In this document: positions 54,029 to 62,968 of the stretch, in pieces
Layout of the letters: every line of letters begins with the position of its first letter
Position numbering within the stretch: the first letter of the stretch is position 1
Assembly (NCBI GenBank): GCA_963836195.1
Contig: CAWIIX010000018.1
Span: forward strand, 62,001 to 126,000
From: Trebonia sp963836195
GTDB lineage: Bacteria; Actinomycetota; Actinomycetes; Streptosporangiales; Streptosporangiaceae
Length of the DNA stretch: 64,000 bases
Direction: 5' to 3'
Translations under genes and position numbers: made by a program
The notes under the pieces: model-generated
Told to the model about the DNA's origin: nothing
Seen by the model: the letters and a program-made list of their open reading frames with translations, nothing else
The model's database searches: none

Positions 54029-54498
54029 AGGTCGAACTGACCGTCAACGGCAAGGACATCACCGCCGAGGTGGAGGACCGCACGCTGCTGGTGCACTTCC
54101 TGCGCGACACGGCGGACCTCACCGCGACCAACATCGGCTGCGACACCACTTCCTGCGGCGCCTGCACGGTGCTGCTCGACGGCGAGTCGGTCAAGTCGTG
54201 CACGGTGCTTGCGGCCCAGGCGGACGGTCGCGAAGTGACGACGCTCGAGGGCCTGGCCGCCGACAGCGGCGAGATGCACCCGGTTCAGCGGGCGTTCCAC
54301 ACCGAGCACGGCCTGCAGTGCGGTTACTGCACGCCGGGGATGGTGATGGCGATCGTGTCGCTGCTGAAGGAGAACCCGTCGCCGACCGAGGCGGAGGTCC
54401 GCAACGGCCTCGAGGGCAACATCTGCCGGTGCACCGGCTACCACAACATCGTGCGGGCGGCGCTGACCGCCGCCGTCGAGCGCGCAGGAGGCGGCTCA
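54025..54498 (+). CDS. Molybdenum hydroxylase [2Fe-2S] small subunit
   Basis: 158 codons from GTG 54025. The plant-type cluster is in GCDTTSCGACTVLLDG and the second, all-helical cluster in GLQCGYCTPGM and GNICRCTGYHN. It passes electrons from the molybdenum site to FAD. There is no stop before the next start: both are in one frame, so as written it is fused to the FAD subunit. A 1-nt indel near 54485 that removed a GTGA-type overlap stop is more likely than a natural fusion. Confidence 0.88.
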
Positions 54499-55323
54499 GT
54501 GATCCCCCCTTCGTTTACCTATCTGCGCGCGTCGTCGGTGGACGAGGCGCTCGGGCTGGCGGCCGAGCACGGCGAGGACGCCAAGTACCTGGCGGGCGGG
54601 CACTCGCTGCTACCGATGATGAAGCTGCGGCTGGCCTTTCCCGAGGTGCTGATCGATCTCGGCCGGATCACCGAGCTGTCATATCTCCGCGATGAGGGAA
54701 CCTATGTCGCGGTCGGCGCGATGACCAGGCACCGCGACGTGGAGACGTCGGCGCTGCTGGCGACCGACATCCCGCTCCTCGCCCATACCGCGGGCGAGGT
54801 CGGCGACCCGCAGATCAGGCACCGGGGCACGATCGGCGGGTCGGTGGCGCACGGCGACGCCGCCTCCGACCTGCCGGCCACGCTGCTCGCGCTCGACGCG
54901 TCGTTCGTGATCCGGGGCGAGTCGGGCACCCGGACGGTGCCGGCTGCGGAGTTCTTCAAGGGCATCTTCGAGACCGCGATCGAGCCCGGTGAGCTGCTGA
55001 CCGAGATCCAGATCCCGAAGCCGGCCAGGCCGTCGGCGTGGTCGTTCCAGAAATTCACCAAGCGGAAGATCGACTGGGCGATCGTCGGCGTGGCGGTCCA
55101 GGGATCGTCGGTGGCCCTGATCAACATGGGACTGACCCCGCTGCGCGCGTCCGCCGTGGAGTCGGCCCTGGCGTCCGGCGCGTCGATCGCCGACGCGGCC
55201 GCCCGCGCCGCCGAGGGCACCTCGGCCGGCTCCGACATCCACGCGACCAAGGCCTACCGCGAGCACCTCGCCCGCGTCCTGGTCAGGCGCGCCCTCGAGG
55301 AGGCGGCCGCGCGCCCGGCGTAG
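54499..55323 (+). CDS. Molybdenum hydroxylase FAD-binding (medium) subunit
   Basis: 274 aa from GTG 54499, with GGAGG 7-8 nt upstream. FAD-binding LAGGHSLLPMMKLRLAFP and RHRGTIGGSVAHGDAASDLP are the two family signatures, and a CO_deh_flav_C-type C-terminus follows. It completes the large-small-medium order. No maturation genes (coxD/E/F, xdhC) are present downstream; lnt follows. Confidence 0.9.
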   Translation: MIPPSFTYLRASSVDEALGLAAEHGEDAKYLAGGHSLLPMMKLRLAFPEVLIDLGRITELSYLRDEGTYVAVGAMTRHRDVETSALLATDIPLLAHTAGEVGDPQIRHRGTIGGSVAHGDAASDLPATLLALDASFVIRGESGTRTVPAAEFFKGIFETAIEPGELLTEIQIPKPARPSAWSFQKFTKRKIDWAIVGVAVQGSSVALINMGLTPLRASAVESALASGASIADAAARAAEGTSAGSDIHATKAYREHLARVLVRRALEEAAARPA

Positions 55324-55364
55324 CCCTCGTCCCGCTCGCCGTGGAGGTCCCGCCCGGCGCGCGA

Positions 55365-55483
55365 CCTGTCGCCGACGCCACCGACCGCTAGCCTCACCTG
55401 TCGGCTACGCCACCGACCCCGATAGACGCTGTCGATGGCGTAGCCGACAGACCGCGCAACCGGTCGGTGGCGTCAGCCGACCG
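55365..55483 (+). repeat. Family C hairpin array, copy 2
   Basis: Four units of TGTCGSCTACGCCAYCGAC: direct at 55365 and 55398, inverted at 55431 and 55460. CTGTCGGCTACGCCACCGAC (55398-55417) pairs with GTCGATGGCGTAGCCGACAG (55431-55450), 19 of 20 bp, with a 13-nt loop. It sits after the medium subunit gene and before lnt. Confidence 0.8.
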
Positions 55484-55564
55484 CACCCTCGTCAGCGGCC
55501 GGTGCCTGACGCAGTGGTCAGGCCCGGCGTGACGAGACGGCTTCATCCGGCGGACAATGGAAGC

Positions 55565-57412
55565 GTGAGGTTGCGCAGCGTGCTCGCCCGGCCTTTCCGG
55601 TACCCCGTCCGGTGGCTGGCGTTCGTGTCCGGCGGGGTTCCCGCCGTGCTGGTTTTCCCGGGGCCCAGTCTGTCCTATCTTGCCTGGTTCGCCCTGGTAC
55701 CCGGCATGGTGCTGTTCACCCGCGCCGCCACCATCAGGGAGGCCCTCGCCCGCGGCTGGTGGTTCGGCGCCGGGTACCTGATCGCGATCCTGCAGTGGAT
55801 GACGCCGGAGATCGGCCCGGGCGTGGTGCTGATCGGCGCGGTCTTCGGCTGCATGTGGGGGCCGTTCGCGATCGCGGTCAACCGCCTGCTCAGACCGCCC
55901 GCGTCGGGCCCGGGCGCGCTCGCCGCGCTGATCGTGGTGCCGAGCTGCTGGCTGATCCCCGAGTGGATCAGGTCCTACCAGGGGCTGGGCGGGCCGTGGG
56001 GGCTCTACGGCGCCTCCCAGTGGCAGCACCCGGCCGTCCTCGCGCTGGCCGCCGTCGGCGGAACGTGGCTGGTGAGCGTCGCCCTCCTGCTCGCCAACAC
56101 CGGGCTGCTGCTCGTGCTCGGCGCGGTCCGCCCGGCCCTGCTGACCGGCCCGCCCGCGGCCGCAGCCGACCTGCGAGAAGCGGCCGGAACTCCCGCCGCC
56201 ATGGCCGCCGCCGGAACGCCGCCGCCCGCCACCGGAACGCAGGCCGCCACCGAAGCGCCGCCGCCCGCCGCCGGACCGCCGCCGGCTGCCGCCGCAACAC
56301 CCCCGGCCGCGGCCGGCCGCCGGATCGCGCTCGGCGCGCTCGGCGTCGCCGCGTTCGCCGCCGCCGCCGGATCCGGGCCGCTCGCGTTCGCCCTGACCGC
56401 GCCGTTCCCGGCCGTCCGCCAGGTGACGATCGCCTTGGTCCAACCGGGTAACGTGCGGAACCCGACCCAGCGGGTCAACGCCTCCGAGGCGCTGACCTCC
56501 GAGTTCGGCGCCAACGGGCGCCTCGCGTCCGAACATCCCAACCTGATCGTCTGGGGCGAGTCGAGCGTCGCCGACGACCTCACGCTCGACCACGGCCTGC
56601 TCCGGCAGATCGAGCAGCTCTCGGCCCAGGGCCACGCCGAGATCCTCGCCAGCCAGGACTCGAACGTGCCGGGCCCGAGCCCCAGCCCCAGCGGCGGCAG
56701 CGACAGCGACACCGGCGGCGGCCAGGAAAAGGTCGCGGTGCTGGTCAGCCCGTCCGGCATCCAGGGCCGGTACGTGAAGACCCGGCTGGTTCCGTTCGGC
56801 GAATACATCCCGTTCCGCAACCAACTCGGCTGGCTCACCGACGTCAGCCACGCCGCGGCGAGCAACATGATCCCCGGCGCCGGCGCGCACACGCTCACCG
56901 TCACCACCACGCCGGACGGCAAGCCGCTCACGATCGGCGTGCTGATCTGCTTCGAGTCCGCGTTCCCGGACATGTCGCGGGTGGAGACCGACCAGGGCGC
57001 CCAGGTGATCGTCTACCAGTCGTCGACCTCCACCTTCCAGGGCACCTGGGGCCCCGACCAGCACGCATCGCTCAGCGCGCTGCGCGCCGCGGAGACCGGC
57101 CGCCCGGTCGTCCAGGCCGCGCTGACCGGGGACACGGTCGCCTTCGACGCGCGCGGGAGGGAGCTCGCGTGGCTCGGCCAGGACGGCAGCGGCGTGGTCA
57201 CGGTCCGCCTCGACCTCCCCGCCGCGGCCGACCGAACGTTCTATGACCAGGCGGGCGATTACGTCATGTGGACCGGCGTGGCGGTCACCGCGCTGGCCGC
57301 GCTGGTCCTGATCATGCGTAGCCGCGGGATTATTGGAAATACCACTGGTGTCGTTAGTGGTGCTACGGCAGAATATGACGAAGATACCGGGCAACCCGTG
57401 CGCAGCAAGTAA
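55565..57412 (+). CDS. lnt: Apolipoprotein N-acyltransferase
   Basis: 615 aa from GTG 55565. About six N-terminal helices (residues 15-200), then a nitrilase-type domain with catalytic Glu332 (VWGESS), Lys405 (YVKTRLVPFGEYIPF) and Cys462 (LICFES), and a final helix near 575. It adds the third acyl chain to lipoproteins on the outer face of the membrane. An Ala/Pro-rich insert of about 50 residues (nt 56150-56310) lies between the membrane part and the nitrilase domain, made of degenerate GCCGCCGGAACG-type units. Confidence 0.92.
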   Translation: MRLRSVLARPFRYPVRWLAFVSGGVPAVLVFPGPSLSYLAWFALVPGMVLFTRAATIREALARGWWFGAGYLIAILQWMTPEIGPGVVLIGAVFGCMWGPFAIAVNRLLRPPASGPGALAALIVVPSCWLIPEWIRSYQGLGGPWGLYGASQWQHPAVLALAAVGGTWLVSVALLLANTGLLLVLGAVRPALLTGPPAAAADLREAAGTPAAMAAAGTPPPATGTQAATEAPPPAAGPPPAAAATPPAAAGRRIALGALGVAAFAAAAGSGPLAFALTAPFPAVRQVTIALVQPGNVRNPTQRVNASEALTSEFGANGRLASEHPNLIVWGESSVADDLTLDHGLLRQIEQLSAQGHAEILASQDSNVPGPSPSPSGGSDSDTGGGQEKVAVLVSPSGIQGRYVKTRLVPFGEYIPFRNQLGWLTDVSHAAASNMIPGAGAHTLTVTTTPDGKPLTIGVLICFESAFPDMSRVETDQGAQVIVYQSSTSTFQGTWGPDQHASLSALRAAETGRPVVQAALTGDTVAFDARGRELAWLGQDGSGVVTVRLDLPAAADRTFYDQAGDYVMWTGVAVTALAALVLIMRSRGIIGNTTGVVSGATAEYDEDTGQPVRSK

Positions 57413-57486
57413 GCAGTGAGCACGGAAGCCGCTCGAATGAGGTCGAGGTCGCAGGGGAAGGCGAACCTCGTCTCAGGGAGGCACCG

Positions 57487-57981
57487 GTGTCGGTTTACGG
57501 CGTTCTGCAGGTTCACTCGGCGCCCCCGGCGCTGTGCCCGCACATTGAGTGGGCCGTGGCGGGGACTGTCGGGTCGACCGTCAGCATGCCCTGGGTCAGC
57601 CAGCCCGCTGCCCCAGGGTCTCTTCGTGCTGAGCTGACCTGGAAGGGGCAGCCCGGCATGGGCGGCGCGATCACGTCCGCGCTCGCGGGCTGGAACCGGC
57701 TGCGCTTCGAGGTGACCGAGGAATCGTCACCCGGCTGCGACGCGATCCGGTACAGCTACACGCCCAACCTCGGCATCTTCTCCGCTACCACCAGCGCCAA
57801 CGGCGACATCCTGGTCCCGGAGAACAAGCTCAGGGCCGTCCTCGCGCTCGGCGCCAACGGCACCTCGGTCCTCGAGAAGGAGATCGAGCGGCTGCTGGGC
57901 GCCGCCTGGGACAACGAGCTCGAGCCGTTCCGCCGGGCCGGCGACGGCGCCCCGGTCCGCTGGCTCAACGCCACCGGCTGA
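57487..57981 (+). CDS. DUF3145 domain protein
   Basis: 164 aa from GTG 57487, preceded by GGGAGG. SVYGVLQVHSAPPALCPHIEWA and EVTEESSPGCDAIRYSYTPNLGIF mark the family, which is confined to actinobacteria and of unknown function. The gene is about 75 nt after lnt and 17 nt before the SDR gene. Confidence 0.9.
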   Translation: MSVYGVLQVHSAPPALCPHIEWAVAGTVGSTVSMPWVSQPAAPGSLRAELTWKGQPGMGGAITSALAGWNRLRFEVTEESSPGCDAIRYSYTPNLGIFSATTSANGDILVPENKLRAVLALGANGTSVLEKEIERLLGAAWDNELEPFRRAGDGAPVRWLNATG

Positions 57982-57998
57982 GCCCGACAGGAAGCCGC

Positions 57999-58907
57999 GT
58001 GCCCCCCTTCACCACCGACCACATCCCCGACCTGTCCGGCCAGACGGTCATCATCACCGGCGCCAACAGCGGCATCGGCCACGCCGCCGCGCAGGCGCTC
58101 GCGACCGCCGGCGCGCGCGTCGTGCTCGCCGTCCGCGACCAGGCCAAGGGCGAGGCGGCCGCCGCGACCATCGCCGGAACGACCGAGGTTCGCCCGCTCG
58201 ACCTCGCCCGCCTCGACTCGGTGCGCGCGTTCGCGGCCGGCTGGCACGGCGACGTCGACCTGCTGATCAACAACGCGGGGGTGATGATCCCGCCGCTGAC
58301 CCGCACCGTCGACGGCTTCGAGCTGCAGTTCGGCACCAACCACCTCGGCCACTTCGCCCTCACCAATCTCTTGCTGCCGCAGGTCACCGGCCGGGTCGTC
58401 ACGGTCTCGTCCGACGCCCACCGGGGCGGCGCGATCGACTTCGACGACCTCAACTGGGAGCGCAAGCGCTACCGCCCGTGGCGCGCCTACGGTCAGTCGA
58501 AGCTGGCCAACCTGCTGTTCACGAGCGAACTGCAGCGCCGCCTGACCGAAGCGGGATCGCCGGTCAAGGCGACCGCCGCGCACCCCGGCTACGCCGCGAC
58601 CAATCTCCAGTCGCACAGCGGCAGCCGGCTGATGGCGTTCGCGATGGAGCAGGTCGGCAACCGGGTGCTCGCCCAGGACGCGGCCGGCGGCGCGCTGCCA
58701 ACGCTCTACGCGGCGGTCGCGGACATCCCCGGCGACAGCTTCGCCGGTCCGTCCGGCCCCTTCGGCCTCGGCTTGCGGGGCGCGCCCACCCTGGTCGCCC
58801 GCTCCGCCGCCGCCCGCGACGAGCAGGCCGCGCGCCGCCTCTGGACCGTCTCGGAGTCCCTGACCGGCGTCAGCTTCCCGGAAAATCAAATTCGCAAAGC
58901 ACCTTAG
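57999..58907 (+). CDS. Short-chain dehydrogenase/reductase (SDR)
   Basis: 302 aa. NAD(P) site TGANSGIGHAAAQAL, NNAGVM, catalytic Ser (TVSSDAH) and YxxxK (AYGQSKLANLLF), and HPGYAATNL place it with retinol dehydrogenase/WWOX-like SDRs. The substrate is unknown. The last residues (PENQIRKAP) are coded by the beginning of repeat family A, so the original C-terminus may have been replaced. Confidence 0.88.
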   Translation: MPPFTTDHIPDLSGQTVIITGANSGIGHAAAQALATAGARVVLAVRDQAKGEAAAATIAGTTEVRPLDLARLDSVRAFAAGWHGDVDLLINNAGVMIPPLTRTVDGFELQFGTNHLGHFALTNLLLPQVTGRVVTVSSDAHRGGAIDFDDLNWERKRYRPWRAYGQSKLANLLFTSELQRRLTEAGSPVKATAAHPGYAATNLQSHSGSRLMAFAMEQVGNRVLAQDAAGGALPTLYAAVADIPGDSFAGPSGPFGLGLRGAPTLVARSAAARDEQAARRLWTVSESLTGVSFPENQIRKAP

Positions 58908-59131
58908 CCCGAACGGACCCTGGCTCCACGCCCCCCGTCTCGTCCCCCACCACCGGGGCCGCCCCCCGCCACCGCCTCCCCCCGCCTCCGCCGCCGCCGC
59001 CGCCTCCGCCTCCGCCTCCCCGCCTCCGCCGCCTCCGCCCCCCCGCCTCCGCCTCCGCCGCCTCCACCCACCAACGTGCCCAAATGTGCCTTTGGGCCGG
59101 CAAGAGTGAGCCCGAATGCGCATTTGGGCAC
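58878..59131 (+). repeat. Repeat block: family A copy 6, C-rich tract, family D copy 2
   Basis: GGAAAATCAAATTCGC and CCCGAACGGACCCTGGCTCC (family A) overlap the SDR stop. 58960-59068 is (CCGCCTCCG)n-like low-complexity DNA. 59071-59131 is family D (CCAACGTGCCCAAATGTGCC.., AAGAGTGAGCCCGAATGCGC, ATTTGGGC). The 323-nt gap to the next gene holds no coding sequence. Confidence 0.75.
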
Positions 59132-59230
59132 ACCCGGCCGCCCCAGCCCGAAGCCATGGCAGTCCGGCATGGCGCGCGGCGTAGGCTCGAAAGCGCTGAT
59201 CACCCAGACGCTGAAGGCATGGAGTAGCAC

Positions 59231-60682
59231 ATGAGCATCGCCGAACTCACCGGCATCGACGTTCCGACCGGCCTGCTGATCGGTGGCGAGTGGAGCAAGG
59301 GGAGCGCGACGTTCCCGGTGCTGGACCCCGCCACCGAGGAGCCCATCGCCGAGGTCGCCGACGGCACCGTCAGCGATGCGCTCGACGCGGTCAGCGCGGC
59401 CCAGCAGGCGCTGCCGGGCTGGGCGGCGACGCCGCCCCGGCAGCGGGCGGAGATCCTGCGCAAGGCGTTTGAGCTGATGACCGCCCGCTCCGAGCAGTTC
59501 GCGCGGCTGATGTCGGCCGAGAACGGCAAGTCGCTGCGGGACGCGCGCGGCGAGGCGACCTACGCGGCCGAGTTCTTCCGCTGGTACGCCGAGGAGGCGG
59601 TGCGCATCGAGGGCACCCTGATGCGGGCGCCGTCGGGCGCCAACAAGATCCTCACAATGCACCAGCCGATCGGGGTGAGCCTGCTGGTCACGCCGTGGAA
59701 CTTCCCGGCCGCGATGGCTACCCGCAAGATCGGCCCGGCGCTGGCGGCCGGGTGCCCGGTGGTGCTCAAGCCGGCCGAGGACACCCCGCTGACCGCGCTC
59801 GCGCTGGCCGCGCTGCTGAGCGAGGCGGGCGTGCCCGACGGCGTGGTCAACGTCGTGACCACGTCCAGGCCCGGCCCGGCGGTCGAGGCGATGCTGAACG
59901 ACTCCCGGGTCCGCAAGCTCTCGTTCACCGGGTCGACCGAGGTCGGCCGGCTGCTGCTCGGCCAGGCGGCCAGGTCGGTGATGTCCTGCTCGATGGAGCT
60001 CGGCGGGAACGCGCCGTTCATCGTCTTCGAGGACGCCGACGTCGACGCCGCCGTCGAGGGCGCGCTGATCGCCAAGCTCCGCAACGGCGGCGAGGCCTGC
60101 ACCGCCGCCAACCGGTTCTACGTCCACGAGGCGGTCGCCGACGAGTTCAACGCTACGTTCGCCCGGCGGATGAAGGCGATGGTGGTCGGGCCCGGCCTAG
60201 ACGAGTCGACCGAGATCGGGCCGCTGGTCAACGAGGCGACTAGGACCAAGGTGGCCGGCCTGGTGGACGGGGCCGCCGGCGGCGGCGCGACCGTGGTGAC
60301 CGGCGGCGGCGCGCCGGACCGGCGCGGCTACTTCTACACTCCGACGCTGCTCGACGGCGTCGCGTCCGACGCCGCCATCCTCGACACCGAGATCTTCGGC
60401 CCGGTCGCGCCGGTGGTCCGGTTCAGCGACGAGGCGGACGTCATCCGCTGGGCCAACGCGAGCGAGTTCGGGCTCGTCACCTACGTTTACACCCAGGACC
60501 TGAGGCGCGGCCTGCGGGTGTCGGAGGCGCTTGAGGCAGGGATGATCGGTCTTAACCGGGGGCTGGTGTCGGACCCGGCCGCGCCGTTCGGCGGGGTCAA
60601 GCAGTCCGGCCTTGGCCGCGAGGGCGCCCACGAGGGACTCCTCGAATACACCGAGACTAAATACATCGCGACTGACTGGTAG
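59231..60682 (+). CDS. gabD: Succinate-semialdehyde dehydrogenase (NAD(P)+)
   Basis: 483 aa, typical aldehyde dehydrogenase length. Catalytic Cys290 (GGEACTAANRFYVH) and general base Glu256 (SMELGGNAPFIVF); cofactor region TPWNFPAAMATRKIGPALAAGC; C-terminal GLNRGLVSDPAAPFGGVKQSGLGREG is close to GabD. It oxidises succinate semialdehyde to succinate, linking GABA or polyamine breakdown to the TCA cycle. It is preceded by a repeat block and followed by a lower-GC gap. Confidence 0.88.
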   Translation: MSIAELTGIDVPTGLLIGGEWSKGSATFPVLDPATEEPIAEVADGTVSDALDAVSAAQQALPGWAATPPRQRAEILRKAFELMTARSEQFARLMSAENGKSLRDARGEATYAAEFFRWYAEEAVRIEGTLMRAPSGANKILTMHQPIGVSLLVTPWNFPAAMATRKIGPALAAGCPVVLKPAEDTPLTALALAALLSEAGVPDGVVNVVTTSRPGPAVEAMLNDSRVRKLSFTGSTEVGRLLLGQAARSVMSCSMELGGNAPFIVFEDADVDAAVEGALIAKLRNGGEACTAANRFYVHEAVADEFNATFARRMKAMVVGPGLDESTEIGPLVNEATRTKVAGLVDGAAGGGATVVTGGGAPDRRGYFYTPTLLDGVASDAAILDTEIFGPVAPVVRFSDEADVIRWANASEFGLVTYVYTQDLRRGLRVSEALEAGMIGLNRGLVSDPAAPFGGVKQSGLGREGAHEGLLEYTETKYIATDW

Positions 60683-60993
60683 CGAGAAATCCATCGTGCT
60701 CGGCGCCGAACCGCGGATATGCCGAGCCGCAAATCGTAATAAGCCGCCGTGCAATGCGTGTATCACGCGGCGGCCCGCGGCTTTCTTGTAATCGAATCAC
60801 CACATACGCGGCAACGTCCCTGGCTGGCGCAACGCGACGAGCTCCGTGCACGCCAGCCGCGATCTAATGAAGAAATTCGTAAATGGATGCCAACCGCGGC
60901 AAATGATCAATCGGAAGAACGTGCGTGGACGGTGCCGATAAGGTAAGTCCTTCCGCACGTGACGTGCTTACCAGGCTTTCCGGGGGGACAAGC
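60683..60993 (+). other. 311-nt intergenic region before glycan cluster
   Basis: It is less GC-rich than its surroundings (for example 60860-60915). It probably holds the promoter of the nucleotide-sugar operon. A 65-codon frame at 60749 shows no recognisable features. GGGGGG precedes the ATG at 60994. Confidence 0.4.
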
Positions 60994-62205
60994 ATGGCAA
61001 CACCGCCTTCCAGTGATTTCGCGCGGGACGTAGTCGTCATTGGCGGCGGCGGTCACGTTGGCCTGCCGCTGGCGATCGCTCTTGCCGACCGCGGTGCCCG
61101 GGTGGCCATCTACGACGTGAGCGAGGAGGCGGTCGAGCGCGTCAACGCGGCCAGGCTGCCGTTCGACGAGCCGGGCGCGCTGCCGCTGCTGGAGCGGGCG
61201 GTGGCCTCCGGCCGGCTGACCGCCTCGACCGACCCGGCCGTCGTCGGCACCGCCGAGCACGTCGTGGTGGTCATCGGCACCCCGGTCGACGAGCACCTCA
61301 ACCCCAACCAGACGGCGATACCGAAGGCCCTGTCCGGTTGCGCGCCGTACCTGCGCGACGGCCAGCTGCTGGTGCTCCGCTCGACCGTCTTCCCCGGCGT
61401 CACCGCGCTGGTGGAGAAGATGATCGTCGGCCTCGGGGCGTCGATCGAGGTCGCGTTCTGCCCGGAGCGGATCGCCGAGGGCAAGGCGATGACCGAGCTC
61501 TTCGAGCTCCCGCAGATCGTCTCCGCCCGCTCGCCGCAGGGGATGGACCGGGCGGTCAAGCTCTTCTCGCTGCTGACGGACAGCATCGTCGAGCTCTCGC
61601 CCGAGGAAGCCGAGCTCGCCAAGCTGTTCACCAACGTGTGGCGGTACATCAAGTTCGCGGCCGCCAACCAGTTCTACATGATGGCCAACGACCGCGGCCT
61701 CGACTTCGAGCGGATCCGCAAGGGGCTCTCCCAGGACTACCCGCGGGCGGCCGACATGCCGGGGGCCGGCTTCGCGGCCGGGCCGTGCCTGTTCAAGGAC
61801 ACGATGCAGCTGGCCGCGTTCAACCACAACAACTTCGCCCTCGGCCACACGGCGATGACCATCAACGAGGGGCTTCCGCTCTACGTGGTGCACCGGCTCG
61901 AGCAGAAGTACGACCTGACGTCGATGACCGTCGGCATCCTCGGGATGGCGTTCAAGGGCGAGTCGGACGACATCAGGTCGAGCCTGTCCTACAAGCTCAA
62001 GCGGATCCTTGAGTTCAAGGCGGACACCGTGCTCACAGCCGACCCGTACGTCACCGTGGACCCCCGGCTGCTCCCGCAGGTGGAGGTCATCGCGCGGTCC
62101 GACCTGCTGGTGATCGCCACCCCGCACCCGCAGTACCGGGGCCTGGTGACGGGCAAGCCGGTGGCCGACATCTGGAACGTGCTCGGGTCAGGTGTGCGCA
62201 TATGA
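60994..62205 (+). CDS. UDP-sugar 6-dehydrogenase family protein (UDP-ManNAc/UDP-glucose type)
   Basis: 403 aa from ATG 60994; an in-frame GTG at 60925 would add 23 unconserved residues. N-terminal NAD fold VVVIGGGGHVGLPLAIALAD, central ELAKLFTNVWRYIKFAAANQ, catalytic Cys265 in FAAGPCLFKDTMQL, and C-terminal GMAFKGESDDIRSSLSYKL. It oxidises a nucleotide sugar to its uronic acid; the exact sugar is open, although the sequence is closest to the WecC/ManNAc branch by eye. It overlaps the GT2 start (ATGA). Confidence 0.85.
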   Translation: MATPPSSDFARDVVVIGGGGHVGLPLAIALADRGARVAIYDVSEEAVERVNAARLPFDEPGALPLLERAVASGRLTASTDPAVVGTAEHVVVVIGTPVDEHLNPNQTAIPKALSGCAPYLRDGQLLVLRSTVFPGVTALVEKMIVGLGASIEVAFCPERIAEGKAMTELFELPQIVSARSPQGMDRAVKLFSLLTDSIVELSPEEAELAKLFTNVWRYIKFAAANQFYMMANDRGLDFERIRKGLSQDYPRAADMPGAGFAAGPCLFKDTMQLAAFNHNNFALGHTAMTINEGLPLYVVHRLEQKYDLTSMTVGILGMAFKGESDDIRSSLSYKLKRILEFKADTVLTADPYVTVDPRLLPQVEVIARSDLLVIATPHPQYRGLVTGKPVADIWNVLGSGVRI

Positions 62206-62966
62206 CCGGTAACCTGCCGCGGGTCTCGGTGGTGGTCCCGGCCTACAACGAGGGGGATCACATCCTCCCGGTGCTCGACCGGATCTTCGAGGCGGTCCAC
62301 ACGCCGTGCGAGGTGCTGGTGGTGGTCGATTTCGCCGAGGACACCACGGTTCCCGTCGTCGACGAGTACTCGCTCAAGGAGCCCAGGCTCCGCTGCGTGG
62401 TCAGCACCTACGGTCGCGGGCCGGCCAACGCGATCAGGTTCGGCATCGACGCGGCGGCCGCGCCGGTCGCGGTGGTGACGATGGCCGACGGCTGCGACGA
62501 TCCGCGCCAGATCGACGACCTGGCCCGGCTGGTGGACCGCGGCGTAGCGGTCGCCGCCGCGTCCCGCTACATGCCCGGCGGCCAGCAGGTCGGCGGGCCG
62601 GGGCTCAAGGGGATGATGTCGAAGAGCGCCGGCCGGTCGCTCCGGCTGTTCGCGCACATCGGCACCAGGGACGCGACCAACTCGTTCAAGGCATACTCGA
62701 CGGAGTTCGTCCGAGCGGTCGGCATCGACTCGCGGGACGGCTTCGAGCTCGGCATCGAGCTGACCGCCAAGGCCCGCCGGCTGCGGCTGCCGGTGGCGGA
62801 GATCCCCACGATCTGGCTTGACCGCCAGGCGGGCGTGTCGAACTTCCGGGTCGCCAAGTGGATACCCGGTTACCTGCGGTGGTATCGGTTCGCCTTCGGG
62901 CCGCGGCTGACCGCAGCCCAGATCAGAGCCCACGGGCAGCGTGTACGGAAGGAAATAGGTCAGTAA
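62202..62966 (+). CDS. Glycosyltransferase family 2
   Basis: 254 aa. GT-A fold start VSVVVPAYNEGDHILPVLDR, and VVTMADGCDDPRQIDDLARL where Asp-Gly-Cys-Asp stands for the metal-binding DxD region. RDATNSFKAYSTEFVRAVG resembles dolichyl-phosphate mannose synthase-like enzymes. No C-terminal membrane helices. It probably transfers a sugar to a polyprenyl-phosphate or glycan acceptor. It is coupled to the dehydrogenase gene and 2 nt from the epimerase gene. Confidence 0.85.
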   Translation: MTGNLPRVSVVVPAYNEGDHILPVLDRIFEAVHTPCEVLVVVDFAEDTTVPVVDEYSLKEPRLRCVVSTYGRGPANAIRFGIDAAAAPVAVVTMADGCDDPRQIDDLARLVDRGVAVAAASRYMPGGQQVGGPGLKGMMSKSAGRSLRLFAHIGTRDATNSFKAYSTEFVRAVGIDSRDGFELGIELTAKARRLRLPVAEIPTIWLDRQAGVSNFRVAKWIPGYLRWYRFAFGPRLTAAQIRAHGQRVRKEIGQ

Positions 62967-62968
62967 AG

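Noticed and set aside
46066..55483. CRISPR array at the family C repeats
   Set aside because: Units are few, spaced irregularly by 8-11 nt, and alternate in orientation; no cas genes are nearby.
60749..60946. 65-codon frame before the dehydrogenase gene
   Set aside because: No recognisable motif or ribosome site; it lies in the probable promoter region.
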